Below, piece after piece: positions 14,532-23,399 of a DNA stretch of 64,000 bases. Under the pieces are notes generated by a model, which was not told where the DNA came from, ran no database searches, and saw nothing but the letters and a program-made list of their open reading frames with translations. Each line of letters starts with the position of its first letter. Positions within the stretch are counted from its first letter, which is position 1. Made by a program: the position numbers and the translations under genes. Source of the DNA: Clostridium sp. AM30-24 (lineage in GTDB: Bacteria; Bacillota; Clostridia; Lachnospirales; Lachnospiraceae); NCBI RefSeq assembly GCF_003480435.1, contig NZ_QUJB01000009.1, positions 36,547 to 100,546 on the forward strand. Reading direction: 5' to 3'.

Positions 14532-15584
14532 CTAACTTACCCAGAGCCCCGATGCATCCAACGTATATCCGTCGATCACAGTGGACGCTGCCATCGCTCC
14601 GTTCGCGTTCAGGTAATACCACTGTCCCGGTGCTGTCTGACGCCAGCCTGTTGCCATCGCGCCGTCGGCATCCATGTAGTACCAGACACCGCCGATCTGC
14701 TTCCAGCCGGTTACCATCTTTCCATCATTTCCAAGGTAATACCATTTATTATTTACCATTCTCCAGCCTGTTACCATATATCCGTTCTCGTCGAAATAAT
14801 ACCAGGTTCCGAGGATCCGGTACCACTGGGAGGTCACGATCTGGTCATTCTCGTCCACATACTTCTTTCCGTCCGCGTAATTCTTCCAGCTGCCCTCCGT
14901 GTCACCCAGGTCATCCAGGTAGCGGTCGGAGGAGACGATATACTCGCTGTTCTTGCGGTACTTCGCATCGTTCGTTGTCTTTCCCACCGCGCGGATCTCG
15001 TAATAGTAGTTTCCCTCTCTTCCCATATACTCGGAGAGGTCCTTGCTGGTTCCCGTCGCATCGATGGTCCGGAGATAATAGTCATCCCGGTACAGGCGGA
15101 TCTGATATCCCGTCGCATAATCGACTTTCTTCCAGACTGCTTTCATATGGTTCGAAGCGCTCCAGCCGGCTTCATCCGGGGACTCCAGCCATACCACCGG
15201 GTAATAAGTGACTGTGACCTTCAGGTCATCATCCACTTTCACTGCCTTACTCAACGTCGCACCGGAGATCTGGCAGGACTTTGAACCGTAGCTGGAGGAG
15301 AACTCTCTTCCGCTGGAGGAAAGAATCAGCGTTGCCGTCACTTTCATTCCAGGATTCCATTTTTCTACATCCTTGTTCCACTCCACGGATGTGATCTCGA
15401 TCCCGTAGCTGCTGCAGCTGATCTCCGGCTCCTCGATCACTCCGGGATCTTCATACTTGTCTTTAAAGGTGATCCTTATAGAATTCACCGTCGGCGCAGC
15501 CAGTGCAGGAAGAACCATCCATATCGTCATCACGATCAGAATTCCTGCTGCCGCAAGCCATTTTCCAAAAGTTTTCTGTCTCAT
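14532..15584 (-). CDS. Secreted protein with C-terminal cell-wall-binding repeats (A)
   Basis: 350 residues. Signal peptide at the N-terminus (basic MRQKTFGKW, then a hydrophobic stretch ending at LPALAA). The middle (about 30-225) contains an Ig-like/fibronectin-like region with no motif I can name. The last 110 residues are repeated aromatic-glycine units of the choline-binding/CW_binding type: SQWYRILGTWYYFDENG, TGWRMVNNKWYYLGNDG, TGWKQIGGVWYYMDADG, TGWRQTAPGQWYYLNANG. Start chosen at 15584, with GGAAAGGAG upstream. Same architecture as the next gene up (15673-16944); probably duplicates. Function beyond surface attachment unknown. Confidence 0.88.
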   Translation of the reverse strand: MRQKTFGKWLAAAGILIVMTIWMVLPALAAPTVNSIRITFKDKYEDPGVIEEPEISCSSYGIEITSVEWNKDVEKWNPGMKVTATLILSSSGREFSSSYGSKSCQISGATLSKAVKVDDDLKVTVTYYPVVWLESPDEAGWSASNHMKAVWKKVDYATGYQIRLYRDDYYLRTIDATGTSKDLSEYMGREGNYYYEIRAVGKTTNDAKYRKNSEYIVSSDRYLDDLGDTEGSWKNYADGKKYVDENDQIVTSQWYRILGTWYYFDENGYMVTGWRMVNNKWYYLGNDGKMVTGWKQIGGVWYYMDADGAMATGWRQTAPGQWYYLNANGAMAASTVIDGYTLDASGLWVS

Positions 15585-15672
15585 AAGGTGCTCCTTTCCT
15601 GTATTTTCAGTCTGCTGGAAAATATTCCGACGATTTTCACCGCATAACCGCATGCCCCGCAGGTTCAGATCT

Positions 15673-16944
15673 TTACTGCGGTTTTCTCCAGATACCGTCC
15701 TGATCTAAATAGAAGGTATCGATCACTTCATTGACCGCCTTATGTCCATCCGGATACAGGTAGTAGATCTGTCCGTCGATGTTCTGCCATCCTGTGAGCA
15801 TTCCGCCGTCGCCGCCGAGGTAATAAGCCTTATCACCCAGCGTGATCCAGCCGGTCACCATAGCTCCGCTCTCGGAGAGATAATACCAGGTATTGTTGTA
15901 GAGAAGCCAACCCGTCTGCATCTTTCCGTCACCGTTCATGTAGTAATAAACGCCGTTCTTCATCTGCCAGCCGGTGAGCATCATTCCGTTTGCGTCAAAT
16001 AAGTACCAGATATTTCCGATAAATCCCCAGCCGTTCTTTAAATAAGTTCCGTCCGGGTAACGATAATACCAGCGGTTTCCGTCGAGGATCCAGCCAACCG
16101 AATTCACATTTGACGGGGCCTGCTGGGAATTTCCGGAATTATTTGTGCTGCTGTTGTTGCCGCTTGACGGCTTTTTCTTTGCTGCTCTCGCCGCGTCATC
16201 CTCATCGATATAGACCTCATCGGATATGGTCCAGTCGCTCTTTGACGCGTACTTGGATACCTCATCGTTTGACGGGAGCGCGCGCACCTTAAAGGTGTAG
16301 GTTCCCTTGGAGCTCATATACGGAAAGAGATCACAGCTGCTGGTGTGGATCTCGCCGCTCTTGTAGACGTTCTTGCTGCCGCGGTAGAGGTACACCTCGT
16401 AGGACGCGTCCTCAACGGCCTCCCACTTCGCGAGTCCGAGATCGGAGCTTCCGGACTTTGTGGTCTGCCAGTATGCCTCGCCCGGCGCGTCAAGATCGCC
16501 CTTTGCCGGTTTTGTCTTTACGGTAACCACCAGACGGTCGGAAGATGTTCTCGAAGCGCTGACAAAAGTTCCGTTCTTTACCTTTACCTTTGAGGAAGTG
16601 TAGGAGCTGCTGCTGAACCTATAGTTATTTAAAGTCTTTAAAGTAACTTTCATGGTATAGGTTCCGCCGATCTTCACGTCGTTCTTTGTGGAAGACCACT
16701 TTGCGGATACGATATCATATTTATCGTTGTTCGGGATTGATACCTCGCAGTTATCAGAATTGTATCCCACATCGAGATCCGGCAGGGATTCCCCCACCGT
16801 CGGTGTCACATCCAGTGTGATGCTGACACTGTTCACATAACTGGTCGCCGCAAACGCTGTCTGCACCCCGGATACCGCAAACACGACCGCCATGACCCAT
16901 GCGGCCATCCATGTACTTATTTTTTTCCATTTTCTTTCTGCCAT
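15673..16944 (-). CDS. Secreted protein with C-terminal cell-wall-binding repeats (B)
   Basis: 423 residues. Signal peptide MAERKWKKISTWMAAWVMAV with cleavage expected after AFA. Two beta-rich segments follow, a Ser/Asn-rich linker near residue 275 (SSGNNSSTNNSGNSQQ), then five or six aromatic repeats such as GWILDGNRWYYRYPDGTY, TGWQMKNGVYYYMNGDG, TGWLLYNNTWYYLSESG and TGWQNIDGQIYYLYPDG. The start at 16944 has GGGGAGG seven bases upstream; the frame is open higher but crosses the promoter at 16981-17010. Paralogue of the following gene. The ligand is probably teichoic acid or another wall polymer; choline is not assured in this lineage. Confidence 0.88.
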   Translation of the reverse strand: MAERKWKKISTWMAAWVMAVVFAVSGVQTAFAATSYVNSVSITLDVTPTVGESLPDLDVGYNSDNCEVSIPNNDKYDIVSAKWSSTKNDVKIGGTYTMKVTLKTLNNYRFSSSSYTSSKVKVKNGTFVSASRTSSDRLVVTVKTKPAKGDLDAPGEAYWQTTKSGSSDLGLAKWEAVEDASYEVYLYRGSKNVYKSGEIHTSSCDLFPYMSSKGTYTFKVRALPSNDEVSKYASKSDWTISDEVYIDEDDAARAAKKKPSSGNNSSTNNSGNSQQAPSNVNSVGWILDGNRWYYRYPDGTYLKNGWGFIGNIWYLFDANGMMLTGWQMKNGVYYYMNGDGKMQTGWLLYNNTWYYLSESGAMVTGWITLGDKAYYLGGDGGMLTGWQNIDGQIYYLYPDGHKAVNEVIDTFYLDQDGIWRKPQ

Positions 16945-16980
16945 AGAATTGCCTCCCCTCAAGTATCTTTCTTTAACTAT

Positions 16981-17010
16981 ATTATAAGGTTGGACAATAT
17001 CTCCCGTCAA
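16981..17010 (-). promoter_or_regulatory. Sigma-A promoter of the cell-wall-binding gene pair
   Basis: Minus strand TTGACG (17010-17005), 18-nt spacer, TATAAT (16986-16981), about 35 bp before the start codon at 16944. The 186-bp gap up to the transporter genes shows nothing else clear. Confidence 0.7.
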
Positions 17011-17130
17011 CTTACGATATTCTGTCTTTTATCGGCAAATCCGTGGCAGTTTGAGGCTTAGAATCTGCATTTTCCTATTATTCTTCCATTTTCCATATTT
17101 ACCGTTGATCCTGTCATTTTCTGCGTAGTT

Positions 17131-18315
17131 TTAGTCTGTCCTCAGTGCGTCGATCGGATTCAGCTTCGCCGCCCGGCTCGCCGGCATGTAACCAAAGATC
17201 AGTCCGATGGCAACAGAAACGCTAAACGAGATCACAACTGCTGTCATGGTTGGCGGCGCGTCGATTCCCATGATGGCGCCGATTCCTGTACTTGCTAAGG
17301 CACCGATCATGATCCCGATAATTCCGCCGATGGAGCTTGTGACCAGCGCCTCAATGACGAACTGCTGCATGATCACGCTTTTCTTTGCGCCGAGGGCCTT
17401 TCTGATACCGATCTCCCTGGTTCTCTCTGTCACGGAGACCAGCATGATGTTCATGACACCGACGCCTGCAACTAAAAGAGAGATCCCGGCGATACCACCT
17501 AACATCATGCTCATCATGGCAATCTGCTCGTTCAGGGAATCGAGAAGGGAGCTCATAGCTGTCACCGTGTAGAGGTTTTCGCTCTTCATCTTTTCATAGA
17601 GAAAATTTTCAAGCTCTGTCGTGCATGTTTCCGTGTCGTTGATGTCCCGCGATGTGAAGATATAGTTGTTGATCACAGCGTTTCTCGCCATCTTCACAGC
17701 TCTGGAATACGGGATCCACACAAAGTCATCCGTACACCCGTCGTCAAACTCAGAGCTGCTCTCCGTCTGACGTTCCACAACGCCTACGATGGTGTAGCTG
17801 TCACCGTTTAACTTGACCATCTCGCCCACGGCGTTCTGGGAGCCGCCGTAGAGTTCCTCCGCCACATAAGCGCCGATGACCGCGACTTTTCGTCTCGCCT
17901 CCATGTCGGAGTACTGGAGATTTCTGCCGTACTCGATCTCGTAGTCCTTGATTGCGAGATAATCCTCACTGTAGCCGCCGACACTGGTGGAATCCATGGT
18001 GTCAGAATCATGTTTTACCGTGACGCTGACGGACACGTTCGGGGACATGTTCTCGTAGAGGTCTGAATGTTCCTCGTAGAACTCATAAAATTCGTTCACT
18101 TCAATACTTCTGGATGCCACCGCCTTGTACTGGACCGTAATCTGATTGACACCCATGGAAGAAAAGCTCTCCACCATGTAGGACATATAGCCGTTGACGA
18201 TACTGACCAGAATGATCACCGACGCGACACCAATGATGATTCCAAGCATCGTGAGAAAGGATCTCATTTTGTTGCCCCAGATACTTTTTAACGCCATTTT
18301 AAATGATTGCAGCAT
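17131..18315 (-). CDS. MacB-like ABC transporter permease (FtsX-type)
   Basis: 394 residues with the MacB/YknZ layout: N-terminal helix (MRSFLTMLGIIIGVASVIIL), a large extracytoplasmic domain (about 45-265), then three C-terminal helices and an FtsX core (MLVSVTERTREIGIRKALGAK). The C-terminus FGYMPASRAAKLNPIDALRTD is typical of this family. Overlaps the ATPase gene by 17 bp and works with it and the adaptor at 19119-20885 as a tripartite exporter or mechanotransmission complex. Substrate unknown; peptide or lipid export fits. Confidence 0.92.
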   Translation of the reverse strand: MLQSFKMALKSIWGNKMRSFLTMLGIIIGVASVIILVSIVNGYMSYMVESFSSMGVNQITVQYKAVASRSIEVNEFYEFYEEHSDLYENMSPNVSVSVTVKHDSDTMDSTSVGGYSEDYLAIKDYEIEYGRNLQYSDMEARRKVAVIGAYVAEELYGGSQNAVGEMVKLNGDSYTIVGVVERQTESSSEFDDGCTDDFVWIPYSRAVKMARNAVINNYIFTSRDINDTETCTTELENFLYEKMKSENLYTVTAMSSLLDSLNEQIAMMSMMLGGIAGISLLVAGVGVMNIMLVSVTERTREIGIRKALGAKKSVIMQQFVIEALVTSSIGGIIGIMIGALASTGIGAIMGIDAPPTMTAVVISFSVSVAIGLIFGYMPASRAAKLNPIDALRTD

Positions 18316-19099
18316 ACTTTTTCACATCCCCGTCGAAATTGATCTTTCCGTCATGGATCCGCACCACCCGCTTCGCCTCCAGGGCGATGGAGCTGTCGTG
18401 GGTGATCATGACGATCGTGTTTCCTTCTTCATTGAGTTTCTTTAAAAAATCAAGCACCTCCCGGCCTGTCCTGGAGTCCAGGGCACCCGTGGGCTCATCC
18501 GCCAGGATTAAGGACGGATCTCCTGCGAGAGCCCGCGCGATGGAGACTCGCTGCTGCTGGCCGCCGGAGAGCTGGTTCGGAAGATTCTTCCATTTTTCTT
18601 CAAGCCCGACCCTTTTCAGGGAATTCATAGCCCGCTCCCGCCGTTCTTTCTTGTCGTAACCGGCGTAAAGGAGCGGGAGTTCCACGTTCTCTAAGAGATT
18701 TAACTTTGGAAGCAGGTTGTACTGCTGGAAGATAAAGCCGATCATGCGGTTTCTGATCTCCGCCAGCTCGTTGTCGGACATATCCGCCACGTCCTCGCCT
18801 CCGAGGAAATATTCGCCCTCCGTCGGGACATCCAGAGCTCCGATGATGTTCATCAGGGTTGATTTTCCGCTTCCAGATTTGCCGACGATGGCGACGAACT
18901 CGCCTTTGTTGATGGAAAGGCTGATGCCGTCGTTGGCGTGGACTTCCTCGTCACCCATGTAGTAGATCTTGTAGATATTGCGCAGTTCTATCAGAGGTTC
19001 CTGCTTTTCCAACTTCTCATGAACTTTTGAAACTGCCTCTTCCTGTTTCATCGGCTCTTCTGCGGTATCTATTTGTATTGAGAATTCAGTCTTTTCCAT
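18299..19099 (-). CDS. MacB-like ABC transporter ATPase
   Basis: 266 residues, LolD/MacB subfamily. Walker [21 protein letters not shown]-loop FIFQQYNLLPKL, signature LSGGQQQRVSIARAL, Walker B LILADEPTGALDSRTG, H-loop MITHDSS. About 35 extra N-terminal residues (rich in Glu, Gln, Lys) precede the first strand (IELRNIYKIYYMGDEEVHAN). Lies 19 bp after the adaptor gene and overlaps the permease gene, which confirms a single operon. Confidence 0.94.
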   Translation of the reverse strand: MEKTEFSIQIDTAEEPMKQEEAVSKVHEKLEKQEPLIELRNIYKIYYMGDEEVHANDGISLSINKGEFVAIVGKSGSGKSTLMNIIGALDVPTEGEYFLGGEDVADMSDNELAEIRNRMIGFIFQQYNLLPKLNLLENVELPLLYAGYDKKERRERAMNSLKRVGLEEKWKNLPNQLSGGQQQRVSIARALAGDPSLILADEPTGALDSRTGREVLDFLKKLNEEGNTIVMITHDSSIALEAKRVVRIHDGKINFDGDVKKYAAII

Positions 19100-19118
19100 A
19101 CAATTTATCTCCTATACA

Positions 19119-20885
19119 CTACTGGGATCTTCGTCCGCTGCCACCGTTGCTGCCGCCAGGACCGCCGTTTCCGCCAAGACCGCCCGGTGCACCTCCGCCC
19201 ATATCACCGCCAGGACCGCCCATGCCGCCCATCTGCATCTGATTGGTCTGCGTCGAGCTTCCGGAATCGGAGGAAATGTAGACCTCGTCCCCCTCAGAGA
19301 GGCCGGAAAGGATCTCCACATAATCGTCGTTGATGATTCCAGTTGTCACCTGGACCGCCTCGAAGCCGTCCGGGACGTTGCTGCTGCCGGATTTTCCGGA
19401 GCCAGAACTCTTCTTCACATACACTCTGTTTCCACGCATCAGCGCGCTGGCCGGGATCACCAGAGCATTCTCAGAACTGTCGAGAATGATCTTCGCATCC
19501 ACGTTCATGCCAGGAAGAAGACTTCCCGTATCGTCCAGAGTCACTGTCACCGGATAGTTTGTGACACCGTTGGAGTAGCTGCTCTGCAGACTCACATTTG
19601 TGACGGTTCCTGTGAATGTCTCACCTTCCACCGCATCCGCCGTGATCTCCACAGACTGGCCGACCTTGACGCTTGAGACATCGAGTTCATCCACAGACAT
19701 CTCCAGTGTCATGGTGGACAGATCGTAGATCACCGCCATTGTGGTCGTTCCGCTGGAGCTCTTGGATATCTTATCCCCAACCTTCACGTTTTTCGTGATC
19801 ACTGTCCCCGAGATCGGCGCTGTGATCGTATAGTCATCCACACTGTCCTGAGTGTTGCTCAGCTTGTTCTCCGCGTTTTCCAGGTTGTCATCTGCGCTCT
19901 CCACTGCATCCTTGAATTCCTTTAAATACTCTTCCGCCGTCTTTGTGGTCACCTGGAACAGCTCGGAGTTTTTCTCCACATAAGAACCTTCATGAATCAG
20001 AAGGTTCTCGATCTCAAGGCTCTTGTTTCCGGAGATTTCCACGCTCAGGGTCGTCTCCGTCTTCGCGGTGAATGTTCCCTCGGCGCTGCAGACAAATCCA
20101 TCGACTTTTACGGATGCCGCCGTATCTGTCGTAAGTCCGCCAGGATTGGATACCTCAACGGTCACGTTCTTCACGAGGCGTCCGCCGGAAAGTGTTTCCT
20201 CCATGCTGCTGACAACCGTGACGGTTCCGGAGATCTGCTCGCCGGTGTCCTCCAATATCACTGCCGCCTCATCACCCACGTTGATCTCCGCCGCCTCGCC
20301 TGAGAGGAACGGGACTGTGATCTTCATGACGGAATCATCATAGAGATCCGCGATCTTCGTTCCGTTGTTTACCTTATCGCCCTCTTTGATGTAGAGAGTC
20401 CTGATATATCCGGATGCTGTGGAGCGGTATGTATTTCCTGCAAGTCTTGCTGTCTCCTCAGTGTAATCAGACTGTGCCGTCTGGGCGCTCTCCTTCGCTC
20501 TCTGAAGGCTGGTCTGAGCAGAGCTCAGATCAGAGTCCATGGAAGACGCGTCGATCCGGTAGAGGATCTGGCCTTTTTCCACCACATCGCCCTCCTCAAA
20601 GTTTGCCTCGATGACCTCGCCTTCCACCAGTGATGTCACCTCGTAGGTGTCCTTCGGAGACAGGGCGCTTGACGCCGTAAGTTCTGAACTGATGTCCATC
20701 CGCTTCACTGTCGCCGTTGACACAGACTGGTCGCCCTGACTTTTCTGGCTCGAGGTCTTTTTCTTATAGAGGAAAAATCCACCAAGCAGCACTGCCAGAA
20801 CCACTATAAGCACGATCACTACTTTTCTGCTTTTCCCTTTCCGTTTTTTCCGTTTCTTCTCTACAGCCACCTTTTCGTTCTCCAT
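19119..20885 (-). CDS. Membrane-fusion (HlyD/MacA-type) adaptor with Gly-rich tail
   Basis: 588 residues, longer than typical MacA (about 370-400). Lys/Arg-rich N-terminus and a membrane anchor (VVIVLIVVLAVLLGGFFLYK), then two lipoyl/barrel-sandwich halves (EGDVVEKGQILYRIDASSMDS and later VKVGDKISKS) around coiled-coil segments (near residues 120-155 and 325-360), beta-barrel domains, and a C-terminal tail of about 50 residues almost entirely Gly, Met, Ser and Asn (for example GGMGGPGGDMGGGAPGG). The duplicated barrel region may explain the length. Partner of the ATPase and permease that follow. Confidence 0.88.
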   Translation of the reverse strand: MENEKVAVEKKRKKRKGKSRKVVIVLIVVLAVLLGGFFLYKKKTSSQKSQGDQSVSTATVKRMDISSELTASSALSPKDTYEVTSLVEGEVIEANFEEGDVVEKGQILYRIDASSMDSDLSSAQTSLQRAKESAQTAQSDYTEETARLAGNTYRSTASGYIRTLYIKEGDKVNNGTKIADLYDDSVMKITVPFLSGEAAEINVGDEAAVILEDTGEQISGTVTVVSSMEETLSGGRLVKNVTVEVSNPGGLTTDTAASVKVDGFVCSAEGTFTAKTETTLSVEISGNKSLEIENLLIHEGSYVEKNSELFQVTTKTAEEYLKEFKDAVESADDNLENAENKLSNTQDSVDDYTITAPISGTVITKNVKVGDKISKSSSGTTTMAVIYDLSTMTLEMSVDELDVSSVKVGQSVEITADAVEGETFTGTVTNVSLQSSYSNGVTNYPVTVTLDDTGSLLPGMNVDAKIILDSSENALVIPASALMRGNRVYVKKSSGSGKSGSSNVPDGFEAVQVTTGIINDDYVEILSGLSEGDEVYISSDSGSSTQTNQMQMGGMGGPGGDMGGGAPGGLGGNGGPGGSNGGSGRRSQ

Positions 20886-20972
20886 ACTCGTTCCTTTCCT
20901 GTCTATTGAAATCTACTGGTATTTCCACTGCGGTATCTCAATTTTATGTATTGTATGTATATTCGTAACTAA

Positions 20973-22067
20973 TCAATAATCTCCAACAACATCTACAACC
21001 GTATATGTCGCATTCTCATCGCTTCCACTCTTCTCCCACACGATTGCGATCTTGTCATCCACCTCAAACTCTCCATATACAGAGAACAGGTACTGGAGCT
21101 CCGATCCGCTGATCTGGAACTCATCGCCCTCACCGCCGTTGTCCTGGTAATCGGTGTTTAAGACTACCTTTACCGGGGTAAATGGGTCGCTGGAATCGTA
21201 GTAGATCGCCTTGATACGTCCTTCTGTGGCACCTTTGTTCTCGCCACCGTTGGAATAGGCGAAGATCATCTTTGTCTCCTCATGGTAGTAGATCACGGTG
21301 GCGTAATCATTGATCTCACTCTCGTCAGATGCCTCGCCGTTTAGGAACATGGTGGCATCTTTCAGGGAGAATGGAACAAGACTCTTCAGGTTCCGGCTGT
21401 CGTTGTCCAGGATCTTCGGTCCCTTTAAGCTATTGTCCAGAATCGAGGAGGTGTTGATCTCGCCGTCAGAATTGTAGGTCAGATCAAAGACCTTGCTGCC
21501 GTACTGATTTCCTTCCTTCGTTTTTGCTTTCATCAGGTTGTAAAAAAGGTTGATACAGTCCTCCCTTGTGAGGATCTCATCGAGATCACGGTAAATATCG
21601 GAATCCAGAGACAGGGACTTGAACTTTGCGAGGCGGCTCTCCTGTAAACTTCCAGAGAAGTCCTCGTTTGTATATCCTAAGACTGCCAAGACTGCCTTGA
21701 TAGCATCCCGCATCGTGACTCCCTCATCCGGCTTAAAGTTTCCACCAAGATATCCGGACATCCAGGAGTTCATCGCCGACGTCCGAATTGCCGCGGAATA
21801 CTGGGATTTTGAGGAGACATCCGCAAACACAGATACGGTTCCTGCCACGTTCGCGGTCTCTTTGTAATCCGATGCCTTTACGAGAAACTCCGCGAACTCA
21901 CCTCTCGTCACATTTTTCTGGTAGTTGCTCGTCGTCATGATTCCAAGAAGACTCACCGCTTTCTTCCTCATCTCAAATGTGGTGCTGGCCGCATATGCGT
22001 TCACCGTAATTCCTGCACCCACCGCACAGACCGCCAGTCCTGCCGCTATCATCTTTCCTCTTCTCAT
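20973..22067 (-). CDS. SLH-domain surface protein
   Basis: 364 residues. Signal peptide MRRGKMIAAGLAVCAVGAG ending near AYA. Then S-layer-homology repeats (VTRGEFAEFLVKASDYKE, FADVSSKSQYSAAIRTSAM, FKPDEGVTMRDAIKAVLAVLGY, LTREDCINLFYNLMKAKT). SLH repeats anchor proteins to pyruvylated wall polysaccharide. The C-terminal 180 residues are beta-rich and acidic with no motif I know. Start at 22067, with AAAGGAG seven bases before it; two upstream in-frame starts have poorer sites. Lies 87 bp before the adaptor gene; no terminator between them, so probably cotranscribed with the exporter. Confidence 0.88.
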   Translation of the reverse strand: MRRGKMIAAGLAVCAVGAGITVNAYAASTTFEMRKKAVSLLGIMTTSNYQKNVTRGEFAEFLVKASDYKETANVAGTVSVFADVSSKSQYSAAIRTSAMNSWMSGYLGGNFKPDEGVTMRDAIKAVLAVLGYTNEDFSGSLQESRLAKFKSLSLDSDIYRDLDEILTREDCINLFYNLMKAKTKEGNQYGSKVFDLTYNSDGEINTSSILDNSLKGPKILDNDSRNLKSLVPFSLKDATMFLNGEASDESEINDYATVIYYHEETKMIFAYSNGGENKGATEGRIKAIYYDSSDPFTPVKVVLNTDYQDNGGEGDEFQISGSELQYLFSVYGEFEVDDKIAIVWEKSGSDENATYTVVDVVGDY

Positions 22068-22184
22068 TCCCATTCTCCTTTCATCCACCATGACCGCCAG
22101 ATCTGTCATTCATCGGCAATTCATTCTTATTCCTTGAAATTTAAACTCCAGAAACTGTTCTGTACTCCGGGTACTGTCGATTTC

Positions 22185-22201
22185 TGTACTTTTAAAGTAC
22201 A
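22185..22201. promoter_or_regulatory. 17-bp palindrome upstream of the SLH gene
   Basis: TGTACTTT and AAAGTACA are perfect inverted repeats around one T. The word GTAC recurs twice more within 45 bp (CTGTACTCC and GGGTACTG), giving a cluster of operator-like half sites about 120 bp before the SLH start. Confidence 0.3.
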
Positions 22202-22355
22202 CGTTCCCCGGATTTCTTTCAGTTTTCTTACAGTTTGTCCCATGACAGTAATAACTTTATCAGAAACTTGTGATTCATCTGTGTTTGACCTGTGTTTAAA
22301 ATGTGAAGAAAATCACGCAAACAGAGGCATCTCTGCGGCAAAATTGTGGCTGCCC

Positions 22356-22585
22356 GCTCACTCGCAGATCCGCACTGACACCTCTGTTGCCTGCAAAGTG
22401 CGCTGGCCACACGCTCACTCGCAAACTCGCGCTGCGCGCTCTATTGCCTGCGAAGTTTGCTGGCTACCCGCTCACTCGCAAACTCGCGCTTGCGCGCTCT
22501 ATTGCCTGCGAAGTGCGCTGGCTACCCGCTCACTCGCAAACTCGCGCTTGCGCGCTCTATTGCCTGCTTCGCAGGCTGTTTGCTC
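22356..22585. repeat. Four tandem 57-58-bp repeats
   Basis: Units begin at 22356, 22413, 22470 and 22528, each with GCTCACTCGCA near its start and ATTGCCTGCGAAGTGCGCTG near its end. The middle two are nearly identical; the first is diverged and the fourth runs into the hairpin that follows. GC is far above the flanking sequence and each unit contains a small GCGCGCAAGCGCG-type hairpin. The array sits just outside the terminator of the ribosomal operon. Confidence 0.8.
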
Positions 22586-22586
22586 G

Positions 22587-22650
22587 TTAGTGGCGCAGGA
22601 AAAGCAAATGTCTGCTCCGCAGCCGCTTGCTTTTCCTCTGCGCTCACTAA
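22587..22650. repeat. Long imperfect hairpin next to the rplQ terminator
   Basis: The arm TTAGTGGCGCAGGAAAAGCA pairs with the inverted TTAGTGAGCGCAGAGGAAAAGCA except for two 2-nt bulges, with a CTGCTCCGCAG mini-hairpin inside. The outer end coincides with the T run of the terminator, so an unterminated transcript would fold here at once. Confidence 0.6.
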
Positions 22651-22694
22651 AAAAAGACCGGCAGAATACGCATGATACGTATTCTGCCGGTCTT
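22649..22694 (-). terminator. Rho-independent terminator of the ribosomal operon
   Basis: Minus strand AGACCGGCAGAATACG, a 7-nt loop, the exact complement, then seven T. The 16-bp perfect stem 25 bp beyond the rplQ stop ends the rpsJ-to-rplQ supercluster. Confidence 0.9.
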
Positions 22695-22718
22695 CACCGA
22701 TTTCGTATTAAATTCAAA

Positions 22719-23255
22719 TTAAACGAGCTCGATCAGAACTGCCATAGCACCGTCGCCCTTACGCTGACCGATCTTGATGATTCTTGTGTAACCACCGTTA
22801 CGGGAAGCGTACTTCGGAGCGATCTCGTTGAACAGCTTGTTTGTAAGATCAACTTTCTTTGTGTTTTTCTTCTTACCAGCTGCTGCTGTCGGAACCTCTG
22901 TTACGTCATAAAGAGCTTTTACCATCTGTCTTCTTGCATGAAGTCTGGACGGCATGTCCTTCTTGATTTCCTTCTCAACTTCGTCGTATACAGTAACTTT
23001 CTTACCGTCAACAACTTCTTTTACTCTCTTGCCGTCAGCGTCCTTGCGGGCAACCTTAGCTGTAACTTTAACAGTCTCGAAGTTATCTTTCTCTTTTACT
23101 GCAAGAGCGATCAGGCTCTCAACGATCTTTCTTACTTCTTTAGCTCTAGCCTCAGTTGTAACGATCTTTCCATGATATAAAAGGTTTGTAGCCTGGATTC
23201 TAAGTAATGCTTTTCTCTGACTGGAAGTTCTTCCGAGTTTTCTATAACCTGCCAT
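22719..23255 (-). CDS. rplQ: Ribosomal protein L17 (bL17), long form
   Basis: 178 residues against about 120 in most bacteria. The N-terminal block [20 protein letters not shown] and the C-terminal block [20 protein letters not shown] are standard. Extra residues form two additions: a charged insert at about 57-100 ([19 protein letters not shown], likely beta) and a Lys-rich linker near residue 130 ([11 protein letters not shown]). L17 lies at the nascent-peptide exit side of the 50S subunit. Last gene of the alpha operon, followed by the terminator at 22649-22694. Confidence 0.97.
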   Translation of the reverse strand: MAGYRKLGRTSSQRKALLRIQATNLLYHGKIVTTEARAKEVRKIVESLIALAVKEKDNFETVKVTAKVARKDADGKRVKEVVDGKKVTVYDEVEKEIKKDMPSRLHARRQMVKALYDVTEVPTAAAGKKKNTKKVDLTNKLFNEIAPKYASRNGGYTRIIKIGQRKGDGAMAVLIELV

Positions 23256-23399
23256 GATTTAATTTCCTCCATTTGTGGAACAGCCGCCCACGCTTCTTTG
23301 GACTTACTGGACCGCCGCCTTTTTTTCCATAATGAGTCGCTCTACGCCCTTCTGCGCCCTTCGGACTTACCTTCCGGGTGAATGTATCACAACCAAAAT

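Larger units (their letters stand above)
22068..22718. other. 650-bp gap after rplQ: operator-like palindrome, tandem repeats, hairpin, terminator
   Basis: No credible protein gene. From low to high coordinates it contains the SLH gene leader with a GTAC-rich palindrome (22185-22201), about 150 bp of ordinary AT-rich sequence, four 57-58-bp tandem repeats (22356-22585), a long hairpin (22587-22650) and the terminator of the ribosomal operon (22649-22694). Long open frames through the repeats on the plus strand arise from the 57-bp (19-codon) periodicity and are not taken as genes. Confidence 0.7.

Noticed and set aside
14834..15118. Overlapping minus-strand frame inside the cell-wall-binding gene
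   Set aside because: Arg/Ser/Thr-rich out-of-frame translation of a clear repeat protein; no start site.
22356..22585. 57-bp tandem repeats as a CRISPR array
   Set aside because: The whole unit repeats with no unique spacers, and no cas genes are nearby.
22134..23180. Long plus-strand open frame of 348 codons across the repeats and rplQ
   Set aside because: It is antisense to rplQ and is kept open by the 57-bp repeat period (19 codons). Composition is unlike a protein and there is no ribosome binding site.
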